Below, piece by piece: positions 44,790-53,283 of a DNA stretch of 64,000 nt (its first letter is position 1; each line of letters opens with the position of its first letter). This DNA is from Cereibacter_A azotoformans (GTDB taxonomy: Bacteria > Pseudomonadota > Alphaproteobacteria > Rhodobacterales > Rhodobacteraceae). A model generated the notes under the pieces. The model made no database searches, was not told the origin of the DNA, and saw only the letters and a program-made list of their open reading frames with translations. Position numbers and translations under genes: made by a program. Location: assembly GCF_003050905.1 (NCBI RefSeq), contig NZ_QAOT01000022.1, one strand, 5' to 3'.

Positions 44790-45806
44790 ATGACGAAGAT
44801 TGATGCAGTTATCACCTGGGTCGATGGTGCGGATCCCGAGCATAGAGCGGCAAGGTTGGCTGCAATGCAGGAGCAGGGATGGGCCAACAACAGCAACGGC
44901 ACGTATGAAACCCGGTTCAGCAACCTGGGCGAGATCTACTACTGCATTGCCTCGATCCTCAAGTACGCACCCTTCATAAACAGGATCTATGTGGTCACAG
45001 CCTCCCAGGTGCCTGAAGGCCTGTCCAGCTTCCCGGCGTCAGGACTATGCTCCGAAGATCGGATCGTCGTGGTTGATCATACCAAGATTTTCCAGGGCAT
45101 TCCCGAAGCTCTGCCAACGTTCAATTCCCTTACCATCGAGACGATGCTATGGGCAATTCCGAATCTGTCCGAGTATTTCCTGTACTTCAACGACGACGTC
45201 TTTCTGAACGCCCCCATCGCGAAATCCGACTTGATCGGCGCGGACGGGAAGATTGTCCTTCGTGGTAAAATGCGCCCCATCTGGCCGCTGGAAGCAAAAT
45301 ACCGGCTGAGAAACTTGCGCTGCAAGATCTTGAGAAACCGCCGGATAGCTGCACACTTCAAGACGGCGCAAATGCATGCCGCAAAGCTGGCAGGACTGAG
45401 CCAGTATCTGGAGATTGGCCACCACCCTCACATCATCAGACGCCGTACGTTTTGTGAATTCTTCGCGCAAAATCCCGACGTCCTGGCTCGCCAGCTGCAA
45501 CACAAGTTTCGCAGCATTGACCAGTTCTTGCCCGTTGGCCTCGCAAATCATCTGGAAATCGCTTCCGGAAATGCGGTGGTGCGCAGCCCCCTTGGCTGCG
45601 CCTATCTTCGGCCGCAAACCGTGAACAGGGATCTGCTGGCGCAACTTTTCCACCCCGATATAGCGTACGGTTGTGTGCAGAGCCTGGACGAATTTGAGCC
45701 GAAGTGGCGCGCGAAGTTCATGAGGATCATGCGGGCGAAATTCGCGAGCCATCTGCCTGCCGACGCGAGGTCGCAGGTCGACAAGGACGATCAGGCAGTG
45801 GCCTGA
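44790..45806 (+). CDS. Stealth-type capsular polysaccharide phosphotransferase
   Basis: 338 residues. It begins MTKIDAVITWVDGADPEHRA (Stealth CR1: IDAVITWVDG). CR2 follows with RIYVVTASQVP and FLYFNDDVFL, and later HHPHIIRR and RSIDQFLPVG fit CR3. Such enzymes transfer sugar-1-phosphate from nucleotide sugars to build phosphodiester-linked capsule or teichoic-type polymers. Markedly less GC-rich than its neighbours, so probably acquired. No other polysaccharide gene is adjacent; it interrupts the duplicated barrel operon, whose remains start 40 bp downstream. Acceptor and substrate unknown. Confidence 0.85.
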   Translation: MTKIDAVITWVDGADPEHRAARLAAMQEQGWANNSNGTYETRFSNLGEIYYCIASILKYAPFINRIYVVTASQVPEGLSSFPASGLCSEDRIVVVDHTKIFQGIPEALPTFNSLTIETMLWAIPNLSEYFLYFNDDVFLNAPIAKSDLIGADGKIVLRGKMRPIWPLEAKYRLRNLRCKILRNRRIAAHFKTAQMHAAKLAGLSQYLEIGHHPHIIRRRTFCEFFAQNPDVLARQLQHKFRSIDQFLPVGLANHLEIASGNAVVRSPLGCAYLRPQTVNRDLLAQLFHPDIAYGCVQSLDEFEPKWRAKFMRIMRAKFASHLPADARSQVDKDDQAVA

Positions 45807-45845
45807 TGTCGGAGCCTGCATGCGTCCTCGCCTGAAGTCTCCCGC

Positions 45846-46006
45846 ACCTCCGTCGAGGACAGGAATTTCGGGAGTCAGGCTTCCTGTCGCTCAAGTTCGG
45901 CCACAGCTTTGATCGCAGCAACGACATCTTCGACGAGGAGGACAGCCGGCGCGCCACGCGCTCGCTGTCCTTCGCCCTCAGGAATGCCTTCGGAATGGGA
46001 GGATGA
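45846..46006 (+). pseudogene. Deleted copy of the outer-membrane barrel gene
   Basis: Reads TSVEDRNFG, then after a one-base loss GFLSLKFG, then jumps to NDIFDEEDSRRATRSLSFAL and the end NAFGMGG-stop. Compared with the barrel at 27941-28750 this keeps two short segments and lacks about 105 residues between them, plus the whole N-terminus. The stop lies one base before the ATG of the small exported protein, as in the intact operon. Confidence 0.85.
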
Positions 46007-46007
46007 C

Positions 46008-46403
46008 ATGCTGAAACGGACCGCAGCCGCGATCCTCATCGCCGCGCTTCCGGCAACGGGCTGGGCCGGGCGGACAGTGGTCGAACCGCTCCCCGAGGTG
46101 CTTCCGGATGTCTTTGCGCCGACGATCGCGGACATGGCCGCCGTTGCGGTCCAGCTGGGTGATCCCGAACTGGCCGCGGCCCTGGCGTCTGCCGAACCCG
46201 GAAGCCCCGAGGCCCTCTCGCTGGTGGCCACCATCCTCAACGCCTACGCCGAGCGGGTGATCGCCCTGGGGAGCCTGCCCCCGATGACGGCCGAGGAGCG
46301 GGCGGCGGCGCTCGAACTGCTGAACAACATCGCCCGTCTGACCGGCTCGACGCCAGCAACCCGCGAACTCGTCCGCATGATCTCGTCGGGAGGGAACGGA
46401 TGA
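46008..46403 (+). CDS. Small exported protein, second copy
   Basis: ATG at 46008 follows GGGAGGATG, the same spacing as in the other copy. Signal peptide MLKRTAAAILIAALPATGWAG, then 110 residues with VFAPTIADMAAVAVQLGDPE, LAAALASAEPGSPEALSLVA and PPMTAEERAAALELLNNIAR; clearly the paralogue of the gene at 27556-27939. Its barrel partner is reduced to a fragment, so it must act alone, with the intact barrel elsewhere, or be on its way out. Function unknown. The next H-NS frame follows 75 bp after its stop. Confidence 0.82.
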   Translation: MLKRTAAAILIAALPATGWAGRTVVEPLPEVLPDVFAPTIADMAAVAVQLGDPELAAALASAEPGSPEALSLVATILNAYAERVIALGSLPPMTAEERAAALELLNNIARLTGSTPATRELVRMISSGGNG

Positions 46404-46478
46404 GAGAGGGCGGCGCATCCGCGGGTCAGACCGCGTCAGGCGGCGCCGACCGGACAAGGCCCGGTTCCGGAGGAGGAT

Positions 46479-46787
46479 ACGGCGGTCATCGATTTCGCAA
46501 CCCTCTCCTGTAAGGAACTCGAAGCGCTGCAAGCCGATGTCGCCGCGGCCATCGCTACCCTTGAGAGGCAGCGCAAGGCGCAGGCGCTGGCCGAGCTGGT
46601 CAGGCGGGCCAGCGAGCTGGGCTTCACCCTGAAGGAGCTGACCGGAACGAGCGAACTGACGCTCTGGGAGCTCCGTTACCCCAATCCGGCCAATGCCAAC
46701 CAGATCTGGTGCGGCCGCGGCCGCAAGCCCCGCTGGTTCGAAAAGGCGATGGCCGCCGGCCGGACACCCGAGGACTTGCTGATCTGA
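46479..46787 (+). CDS. H-NS family protein, paralogue 4, with ACG in place of the start codon
   Basis: 102 codons align over their whole length with paralogue 1 (19327): DFATLSCKELEALQADVAAA, LERQRKAQALAELVRRASEL, and the DNA-binding end YPNPANANQIWCGRGRKPRW then FEKAMAAGRTPEDLLI. At the position of the paralogue ATG the codon is ACG, correctly spaced after GGAGGAGG. Going upstream in frame there is no ATG, GTG or TTG before the TGA of the previous gene. Either it is translated weakly from ACG (a rare but known near-cognate start), it was silenced by one base change, or the base is a sequencing error. Confidence 0.8.
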   Translation, partial: TAVIDFATLSCKELEALQADVAAAIATLERQRKAQALAELVRRASELGFTLKELTGTSELTLWELRYPNPANANQIWCGRGRKPRWFEKAMAAGRTPEDLLI

Positions 46788-47257
46788 CGAACGCGGGCGC
46801 GCCGGCCGGTGCAGGGATCCCGGCAGGCCCCCGTCGGTTGTGGGGGCGCAAAGGGCAGGTGCCCGATGGAGGCGCCAGCCGGGTCGGCATTCGAACCCGA
46901 AGGAGAGGCGAGCAAACGGCGCGGCGTCCGGCCATGGACCTGCGGCCTGTCGTGCTGGTCTGCGCGCACCCCGCCCGACAAGAACGGCCTGCGCCCTTCG
47001 CGGTCCCTCGACGGAATGCTGACGCGACGCATGTGAATGCCATGGATCAGGGATTGCCTGGTGACCGGTTCCCTGGCCTCGCCGCCTGTTGCGGGCGGGC
47101 TCATGGCAGCAGCCTTCATGCCCCATTGCCGTACGAAAGCGGCCGGGACCGGCTTGCGTCACTTTTTCCGCTAAGCGGCTGACACCGCCCCCTTGTCTGG
47201 ACAGCCAGGATAAGCCGCCCTACCACCGGGGACCACTGGCCAGGATGGAAGAGGACG
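46788..47257. other. Intergenic, no supported gene
   Basis: Open frames on both strands are long but carry no ribosome site or motif. The sequence just upstream of 47258 contains the lipoprotein ribosome site (GGAAGAGG). Confidence 0.4.
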
Positions 47258-47617
47258 ATGACAAGAACCGTGCTGCTGTCGGCCCTGGGCTTCCTGCTGG
47301 GCAGCTGCGGAACACCGGAGTTCCGGGCGGAGAAAGACAGCTGCACAGCGGACTGGATGACAAGGATCCCGCCTCGCCACGAGCAGGAGATGTACAATCA
47401 GGTCCAGTCGCGCCAGGTGCCGACCGGAACGACGACCTGCACCGGCGTCGGCTATACCGTCACCTGCCATCAGGTGATGCGCACCGAATATTACACCGTT
47501 CCCGCCGTTCGGACCGTGGATCGAAACGAACCGCTGAGAGACCTGCAGATCCGGCAATGCACACAGCAGGCCTGCATCGCAAAATACGGAAACGCCGAAT
47601 GTGAAAAGCCCGGCTGA
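47258..47617 (+). CDS. Small lipoprotein, function unknown
   Basis: ATG at 47258 follows GGAAGAGGACG; 119 residues. MTRTVLLSALGFLLGSCGTP gives a short lipoprotein signal with lipobox LGSC (Cys17). The mature part has seven further cysteines in pairs (KDSCTADW, TTTCTGVGYTVTCHQV, IRQCTQQACIAKYGNAECE), so several disulfides or a bound metal are likely. A tyrosine-rich stretch (TEYYTVPAVRTVDRN) lies in the middle. It has no obvious partner. I do not recognise a family. Confidence 0.8.
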   Translation: MTRTVLLSALGFLLGSCGTPEFRAEKDSCTADWMTRIPPRHEQEMYNQVQSRQVPTGTTTCTGVGYTVTCHQVMRTEYYTVPAVRTVDRNEPLRDLQIRQCTQQACIAKYGNAECEKPG

Positions 47618-47725
47618 TTCCCGGGTCATCCGAAACGTCCGTCGCCCGGGACGCGCGGGAGGACGGGGGCCGGCGCCTGGCGCCTGGGGTGGACCAGCGG
47701 GTCGCGGCGTGGGAAGGTCCCGGTC

Positions 47726-50700
47726 GTGGCGGCTGGTTGCGGTGCTGACATGAACCGGCAGCGTGAGACGGGAGCCTCAGTGGGCGCCCTCTTGGGAAAC
47801 TGCGTATCGCTCGATCTGGAAGTCGATCCCAGGACGGCGCGGCTCTTCGCCTTCGCGGCAGTCCGGACGGGGGACGGCGAGGTTTGCCGCCACAGTGGAG
47901 GCGATTTCGGTCCTGCGCTCGTCCGGCTGGAGGCGTTCTGCGAGGGCGCCGATCACCTCATCGGTCACAACATCCTGCGTCATGACCTGCCGCATCTCGT
48001 GGCGCAGCGACCGCGCCTCGCGGCGATGGGCAAGAGCGTCATCGACACGCTCTGGCTCAACCCGCTGGCCTTCCCGCGCAACCCCTACCACCACCTCGTG
48101 AAGCACTATCACGACGGGCGGCTTCAGGCGGGCCATGTGAACGACCCGGAACTCGACGCCCGCCTGGTGTTCGAGGTGCTGGAGAACCAGATCGCGGCCT
48201 TCGGGCATTTGCAGCGGGACGATCCCGATGCGCTGCTCGTTCCTCACTTCCTGACGACGCGGGGCGAGACGTCGGCCGGCTTCGACGCGCTGTTCCGGGC
48301 GATCCGCGGCCGGCCTCCACCGTCGGCGCCCGAGGCCGAGGCGGCGATCCGGCGGCTTCTGGCGGGGCGGGCCTGCGCGCATCGCATCGAGCAGACGCTG
48401 AGCCGGATCTCGAACCCGCAGCTCGGCTGGCCGATGGCCTACGCGCTGTCCTGGATCTCGGTGGCCGGCGGGGACTCGGTCATGCCGCCCTGGGTGCGGG
48501 CGCAGTTCCGCGAGGCCGCGCTGATCGTGCGGCACCTCCGCGACACGGCCTGCGGCAGCCCCGACTGCGCCTGGTGCGCCGCGAACAACGACCCGAAGCG
48601 GGCGCTCGAGCGCTGGTTCGGCTTCCCGGCCTTCCGCCCCGAGCCGGTCGACGAGATGGGGCGGCCGCTGCAGGAACGCATCGTGGCCGAGGCGATGGCG
48701 GGAAAGAGCGTCCTCGGCATCCTGCCCACGGGAACCGGCAAGTCGGTCTGCTACCAGATCCCGGCGCTGTCGAAGTTCGACAAGACCGGCGCGCTGACCG
48801 TGGTGATCTCGCCGCTGGTGGCGCTGATGGCCGACCAGGTGCAGGGGCTGGCGCGGGCCGGGATCTCCTCGGCGGTGACGGTGAACGGCATGCTCTCGCT
48901 GCCCGAGCGCCACCACGCGCTGGAGCAGGTGCGGATGGGCGACGCGGCCATCCTGCTGATCGCGCCGGAACAGTTGCGTTCGGTTTCGGTCCGCTCGGCG
49001 CTGCGGCAGCGCGAGGTCGGGCTGTGGGTGCTGGACGAGGCGCATTGCATCTCGAAATGGGGCCACGACTTCCGGCCGGACTACCGCTACGTCAGCCGCT
49101 TCATCAGGGAGTTCTCGGGCGACCAGCCGCCGGCGCCGGTGCTCTGCCTGACCGCGACCGCGAAACCCGAGGTCGTGCGCGACATCCGCGAGCATTTCCA
49201 GAGCCGCGTGGGGCAGGAGCTGCAGCTTCTCGACGGCGGCGCGGTGCGCACGAACCTCAGCTTCTCCATCCTTCCCACCCAGCGCCAGACGAAGCTCGCC
49301 GACATCCTCGACGCGATCGAGGCGGACCTGCCGGCCGAGGGCGCCTCGGGCGCGGTGGTCTATTGCGCCACGCGGTCGGCCACCGAGCGCGTGGCGGAGT
49401 TCCTGAAGGCGCAGGGGCTGGCGGCGGAGCGCTTCCACGCCGGGTTGCCGCCGGAGGAAAAGCGCGAGATCCAGGAGCGCTTCCGCGTGGGCGAGCTGCG
49501 CGTGATCGCCGCGACCAACGCCTTCGGCATGGGGATCGACAAACCCGACATCCGCCTCGTGGTGCATGGCGACATCCCCGGCTCGCTGGAGAACTACCTG
49601 CAGGAGGCGGGACGGGCCGGACGCGACCGTCAGCCGGCGCGCTGTGTGCTGCTGTTCGCGGCCGAGGATGTGGAGCGGCAGTTCGGGCTCTCCGCCCGCT
49701 CGCGCCTCGCCCGGCACGAGATCGGCGCGATTCTGAAGGCGCTGCGCCGCCTCGACACCCGGACGAAGAAGAACGGCGAGGTGGTGGCCACTCCGGGCGA
49801 GATCGTGCGCGAGGAGAAGGACCAGGAGTTCGAACGCGACCGCGCCACCGACGACACCCGCGTGAAGACGGCCGTCGCCTGGCTGGAGGAGGCGACGCTG
49901 CTTACGCGGGAGGAGAACCGGGTGCAGGTCTTCCCCTCGTCGCTGCGCATCCGCACCGTCGAGGAGGCGGCCGGGATCCTCGACAAGGCGCAGGTCACCG
50001 GCACGCGGCGGACCCAGCTCCTCGACCTCGTGCGCCATGTGATGAACGCGGCCGCCGACACTGGCATCTCGACCGACGACCTGACCGGCGCCTGCGGCCT
50101 GACCGGCTCGGCACTGCGCAAGGCGCTGAGCGACCTCGAGGCGCTGGGGATCGCCAGCAACGACACCGCCATCACGATCTTCATCCATGTCGGCGTCGAG
50201 GACGCCTCGCTGAAGCGGCTGGAACTCGCAGCGCGGCTGGAAACCGACCTCATCGCCCTGATGCGCGAGGCGGCACCTGACGCAGACGCGCGCGAACCCG
50301 AGCCCCTGCACCTGACCGAAACCACGCAGGCGCTGCGCGACCGGGGCCATGCCGGCGTGCGTCCCGATCTGGTCGAGGCGCTTCTGAAGGGCATGGCGCA
50401 GGACGGCCGCGACCAGGAGGGCGGGCGCGGCAACCTGCACCTCCGAAAGGCCAGCCGGAACACGCTGTTCGTCCGGCTGCAACGGAGCTGGCCGGTGCTC
50501 GAGCAGACCGCGAGCCTGCGGCGGCAGGGCGCGGAGATCCTGCTTCGCCATCTGATCGGGCGGGTGCCGAAGGGGGTCCGCGGCAAGGATGTGCAGGTGG
50601 AGACCACGCTCGGCCACATGCAGGCGGCGCTGAACGGTGACGCGCTCCTGCGCGCGTCGGTGCAGGACATGAACCGTCTGATGGACCGGGCGCTCCTCTG

Positions 50701-52285
50701 GCTCCACGAGCAGCAGGTGGCGACGCTCGGGCGCGGCCTCACGGTGTTCCGCCCGGCGATGACGGTGCATCTGAACCCGAAGGGCACCACCTTCACGGTG
50801 CAGAACTTCGCGCCGCTCGAGGAGCATTACACCGAGCAGACGATGCAGACCCATGTCATGGCGGCCTATGCCGAAAGGGGCCTGACCGCGATGCCCGAGG
50901 CCGAGCGGCTGGCCGAGGACTACTTCGTGCTCGAGCGCGACGCCTTCCTGCGCCGCTGGCTGCCGGGCAAGGGCGTCGAGATCCGCCGCCAGACCACCGG
51001 CGCCTCGTGGAAGGCGATCGTCGAGGCGCTGGAGAACCCGGTACAGGCCGAGATCGTCCGCGACGACCGCGAGCAGACCAACGTGCTGGTCCTGGCCGGC
51101 CCCGGCTCCGGCAAGACCCGCGTGCTGGTCCATCGCATTGCCTATCTCGTCCGGGTGAAGCGCGAGGACCCGCGGGGCATCCTGGTCCTGACCTACAACC
51201 GCCACGCGGCGGCCGAGGTGCGCGAGCGTCTGCGGCGGCTGATCGGCGACGAGGCCGCGGGCATCACCGTCTCGACCTGCCACGCGCTGGCGATGCGGCT
51301 GGTCGGGGCAAGCTTCGCCGGTGACCGCGACGGGCCCCGCGACTTCGACGGCATCGTGATGCAGGCGGTGGCGCTCCTGCGCGGCGACGGGCTCCCGAAG
51401 GCCGAGGCCGAGGCCTTGCGAGAGACGCTGATCCAGGGCTACCGCTGGATCCTTGTCGACGAGTACCAGGACATCGGCCCCGAGGAATATGCCCTGATCG
51501 CCGCCGTGGCGGGGCGAACCCTCGAGGACCGCGAACTGCGCCTCAGCCTCTTCGCGGTGGGCGACGACGACCAGAACATCTACGCCTTCGCCGGTGCCTC
51601 GATCGACTTCATCCGCCGGTTCGAGGCGGATTACGCGGCAAGGCCCGTCTACCTGACCGAAAACTACCGCTCGACCGGCCACATCATCGCGGCCGCCAAC
51701 GCCGTGATCGCCCCGGCCGCGGGGCGGATGAAGGCGGGCCACGACATCGCCGTCAACCGCGCCCGCGCCGGGGAGGCGCCGGGCGGGGTCATGGCGGCGC
51801 TGGACCCGGTGGCGCAGGGTCGGGTCACGCTGCTCGCCTGCCCGCCGGGGGACGGGATGCAGGCGGTGGCGGCGGTCGACGAGCTTCTGCGGCTCTCGCG
51901 TCTCGACCCGGACTGGTCGTGGCGCCGCGCCGCCGTCATCGCGCGGGAATGGCGGCGGCTGGAGCCGGCGCGCACCTATGCCGAAAGCCTCGGCATTCCG
52001 GTGGAGCTGGCGAGCGAGACCATGCCCAGCCTCTGGCGCATGCGCGAGATGCAGGCCTTCCTGCGCGAGATGCTGCGCGACCGCGCGCGGCTTCTGACCT
52101 TCGCCGATCTGGTCGGGATCCTGAACGGCCTGCCGCAGAACCGCTGGACCGACCTGATCGGCGAAGGCATCGGGACCCTTGCGCGCGAGCTGGTGGAGAA
52201 GGCCGCGCCGGTGCCCGATCTCGTCCAGTGGTTCGGCGAATGGCGCGCGAGGCGCGCGGCGAGCAGCGGGGCCTTCTGCTTCTGA
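47726..52285 (+). CDS. Exonuclease-RecQ-UvrD fusion helicase, N-terminal part up to a frameshift
   Basis: From GTG 47726 (ribosome site GGAAGG; ATG 47750 is an alternative) 1519 residues are open. Residues about 25-165 look like a DEDD exonuclease: SLDLEVDP, GHNILRHDLPHL and NDPELDARLVFEVL. A RecQ-type helicase follows with GILPTGTGKSVCYQIP (about 331), LDEAHCISKWGHDFRPDYR (about 436) and EAGRAGRDRQP (about 630). From about 1100 comes a UvrD/Rep helicase: VLAGPGSGKTRVLVHR (about 1122), LVDEYQDI (about 1244), AVGDDDQNIYAFAGAS (about 1278). The stop at 52283 is premature: motifs V and VI lie in another frame from 52240. Intact length would be about 1715 residues. DNA repair or defence is plausible; the fusion itself is rare. 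Confidence 0.85.
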   Translation: MAAGCGADMNRQRETGASVGALLGNCVSLDLEVDPRTARLFAFAAVRTGDGEVCRHSGGDFGPALVRLEAFCEGADHLIGHNILRHDLPHLVAQRPRLAAMGKSVIDTLWLNPLAFPRNPYHHLVKHYHDGRLQAGHVNDPELDARLVFEVLENQIAAFGHLQRDDPDALLVPHFLTTRGETSAGFDALFRAIRGRPPPSAPEAEAAIRRLLAGRACAHRIEQTLSRISNPQLGWPMAYALSWISVAGGDSVMPPWVRAQFREAALIVRHLRDTACGSPDCAWCAANNDPKRALERWFGFPAFRPEPVDEMGRPLQERIVAEAMAGKSVLGILPTGTGKSVCYQIPALSKFDKTGALTVVISPLVALMADQVQGLARAGISSAVTVNGMLSLPERHHALEQVRMGDAAILLIAPEQLRSVSVRSALRQREVGLWVLDEAHCISKWGHDFRPDYRYVSRFIREFSGDQPPAPVLCLTATAKPEVVRDIREHFQSRVGQELQLLDGGAVRTNLSFSILPTQRQTKLADILDAIEADLPAEGASGAVVYCATRSATERVAEFLKAQGLAAERFHAGLPPEEKREIQERFRVGELRVIAATNAFGMGIDKPDIRLVVHGDIPGSLENYLQEAGRAGRDRQPARCVLLFAAEDVERQFGLSARSRLARHEIGAILKALRRLDTRTKKNGEVVATPGEIVREEKDQEFERDRATDDTRVKTAVAWLEEATLLTREENRVQVFPSSLRIRTVEEAAGILDKAQVTGTRRTQLLDLVRHVMNAAADTGISTDDLTGACGLTGSALRKALSDLEALGIASNDTAITIFIHVGVEDASLKRLELAARLETDLIALMREAAPDADAREPEPLHLTETTQALRDRGHAGVRPDLVEALLKGMAQDGRDQEGGRGNLHLRKASRNTLFVRLQRSWPVLEQTASLRRQGAEILLRHLIGRVPKGVRGKDVQVETTLGHMQAALNGDALLRASVQDMNRLMDRALLWLHEQQVATLGRGLTVFRPAMTVHLNPKGTTFTVQNFAPLEEHYTEQTMQTHVMAAYAERGLTAMPEAERLAEDYFVLERDAFLRRWLPGKGVEIRRQTTGASWKAIVEALENPVQAEIVRDDREQTNVLVLAGPGSGKTRVLVHRIAYLVRVKREDPRGILVLTYNRHAAAEVRERLRRLIGDEAAGITVSTCHALAMRLVGASFAGDRDGPRDFDGIVMQAVALLRGDGLPKAEAEALRETLIQGYRWILVDEYQDIGPEEYALIAAVAGRTLEDRELRLSLFAVGDDDQNIYAFAGASIDFIRRFEADYAARPVYLTENYRSTGHIIAAANAVIAPAAGRMKAGHDIAVNRARAGEAPGGVMAALDPVAQGRVTLLACPPGDGMQAVAAVDELLRLSRLDPDWSWRRAAVIAREWRRLEPARTYAESLGIPVELASETMPSLWRMREMQAFLREMLRDRARLLTFADLVGILNGLPQNRWTDLIGEGIGTLARELVEKAAPVPDLVQWFGEWRARRAASSGAFCF

Positions 52286-52878
52286 CCGCCCACCGCGCCA
52301 AGGGGCTGGAATTCGACCACGTGGCGATCCTCGACGGCGGCTGGGACCGTCCCTCGCGCGGTGAAGATGCCGATGCGCCGCGCCGGCTGTTCTACGTCGC
52401 GATGACCCGGGCGCGCTCGAGCCTCACCGTGCTGGCGCAGGGGCGCCATCCGTTCCTGCGATCCGCGGGCGGTGCGGTGCTGCCGCGCGAGGTATCTCCG
52501 GACCCCACCTCGCTCCCGGACGCCCGGCGTCGGATCATCGCGCCCGATCCCAGGCTCGTTGATCTCTCCTTCGCCGGTCGCCTGAGGGACGGAGATCCAT
52601 CGCTCGCGGCCATCGCCGAGGCGGCGGTGGGCGATCCCGTCACCCTGTCGCGCCACGGCGACCGCTGGCTGATCCTGGATGGCCGGGAACGTGTTCTCGG
52701 CCGCATGGCGAAGGCGTTCGCGCCACCCGACCTTGGGTCGGTCATCCGCGGAGAAATTGCGGTGGTGCTTCAATGGCGGAGGGACGACGGCGACGACGCG
52801 TACCGGCACCTGATCCGGCGGGACGAGTGGGACGTCGTTCTGCCAGAACTCGATCCATTCAGCCGATGGTCGGGCTGA
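52240..52878 (+). CDS. C-terminal part of the split helicase (UvrD motifs V and VI)
   Basis: An ATG at 52240, in the frame one base back, opens MAREARGEQRGLLLLTAHRA, then KGLEFDHVAILDGGWDRPS (motif V) and RRLFYVAMTRARSSL (motif VI), essential for ATP hydrolysis coupling. A tail of about 130 residues follows. It overlaps the upstream frame by 46 bp, so a single indel near 52240-52260 separates it from the rest. No good ribosome site precedes this ATG; the sequence could be made only if translation shifts frame by -1. It cannot work as a helicase on its own. Confidence 0.8.
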   Translation: MAREARGEQRGLLLLTAHRAKGLEFDHVAILDGGWDRPSRGEDADAPRRLFYVAMTRARSSLTVLAQGRHPFLRSAGGAVLPREVSPDPTSLPDARRRIIAPDPRLVDLSFAGRLRDGDPSLAAIAEAAVGDPVTLSRHGDRWLILDGRERVLGRMAKAFAPPDLGSVIRGEIAVVLQWRRDDGDDAYRHLIRRDEWDVVLPELDPFSRWSG

Positions 52879-53014
52879 ACGTCAGACGGACGGCACAGCG
52901 TGCCTGAGGTGCCGTTTGTCGCGGGCGGGCATCCCGTGCGGAGGCTGTGCCGGCCGGCTTGAAGACAACAGGACTCTGTGCCAAAGCGCGCCCTTTCCGG
53001 GCCAGGGTGACTGT

Positions 53015-53239
53015 ATGATGACCGAGATGTTTCTCTCCGACGACGACCGCGACAAGCTGAGGAAGGCACTCGACGCCCGGACACCGGATGTCGTCCAGGC
53101 CCGCATGGCCAATGCCCTGCTGCTCCTGTCCGAGGGTCTGTCCGTCGAGGATGTCGCAGGTCTTCTCTATCTTCCCGATGAGACGGTCGCCGGCTGGCGG
53201 AAGCTCTTTGCGCGGCGTGGCCGCCAGACTGCCGCCTGA
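53015..53239 (+). pseudogene. IS630-type transposase N-terminal fragment (helix-turn-helix)
   Basis: The frame from 53015 reads FLSDDDRDKLRKALDARTPD, QARMANALLLLSEGLSVEDV and GLLYLPDETVAGWRKLFA, matching the N-terminal DNA-binding part of IS630/Tc1-mariner transposases. It ends GRQTAA-stop; the DDE core is absent. 74 codons. It may have been captured as a small DNA-binding protein, but a relic is more likely. Confidence 0.65.
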
Positions 53240-53283
53240 GGCCGGATCGCCGAACCCGCCGGCCCGGCCGGCCAGGCGGGACG

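Noticed and set aside
47777..51742. 1321-codon open frame on the minus strand opposite the helicase
   Set aside because: Antisense shadow caused by high third-position GC in the real gene. It has no ribosome site, and its composition (runs of H, R, Q, G) is unlike a protein.
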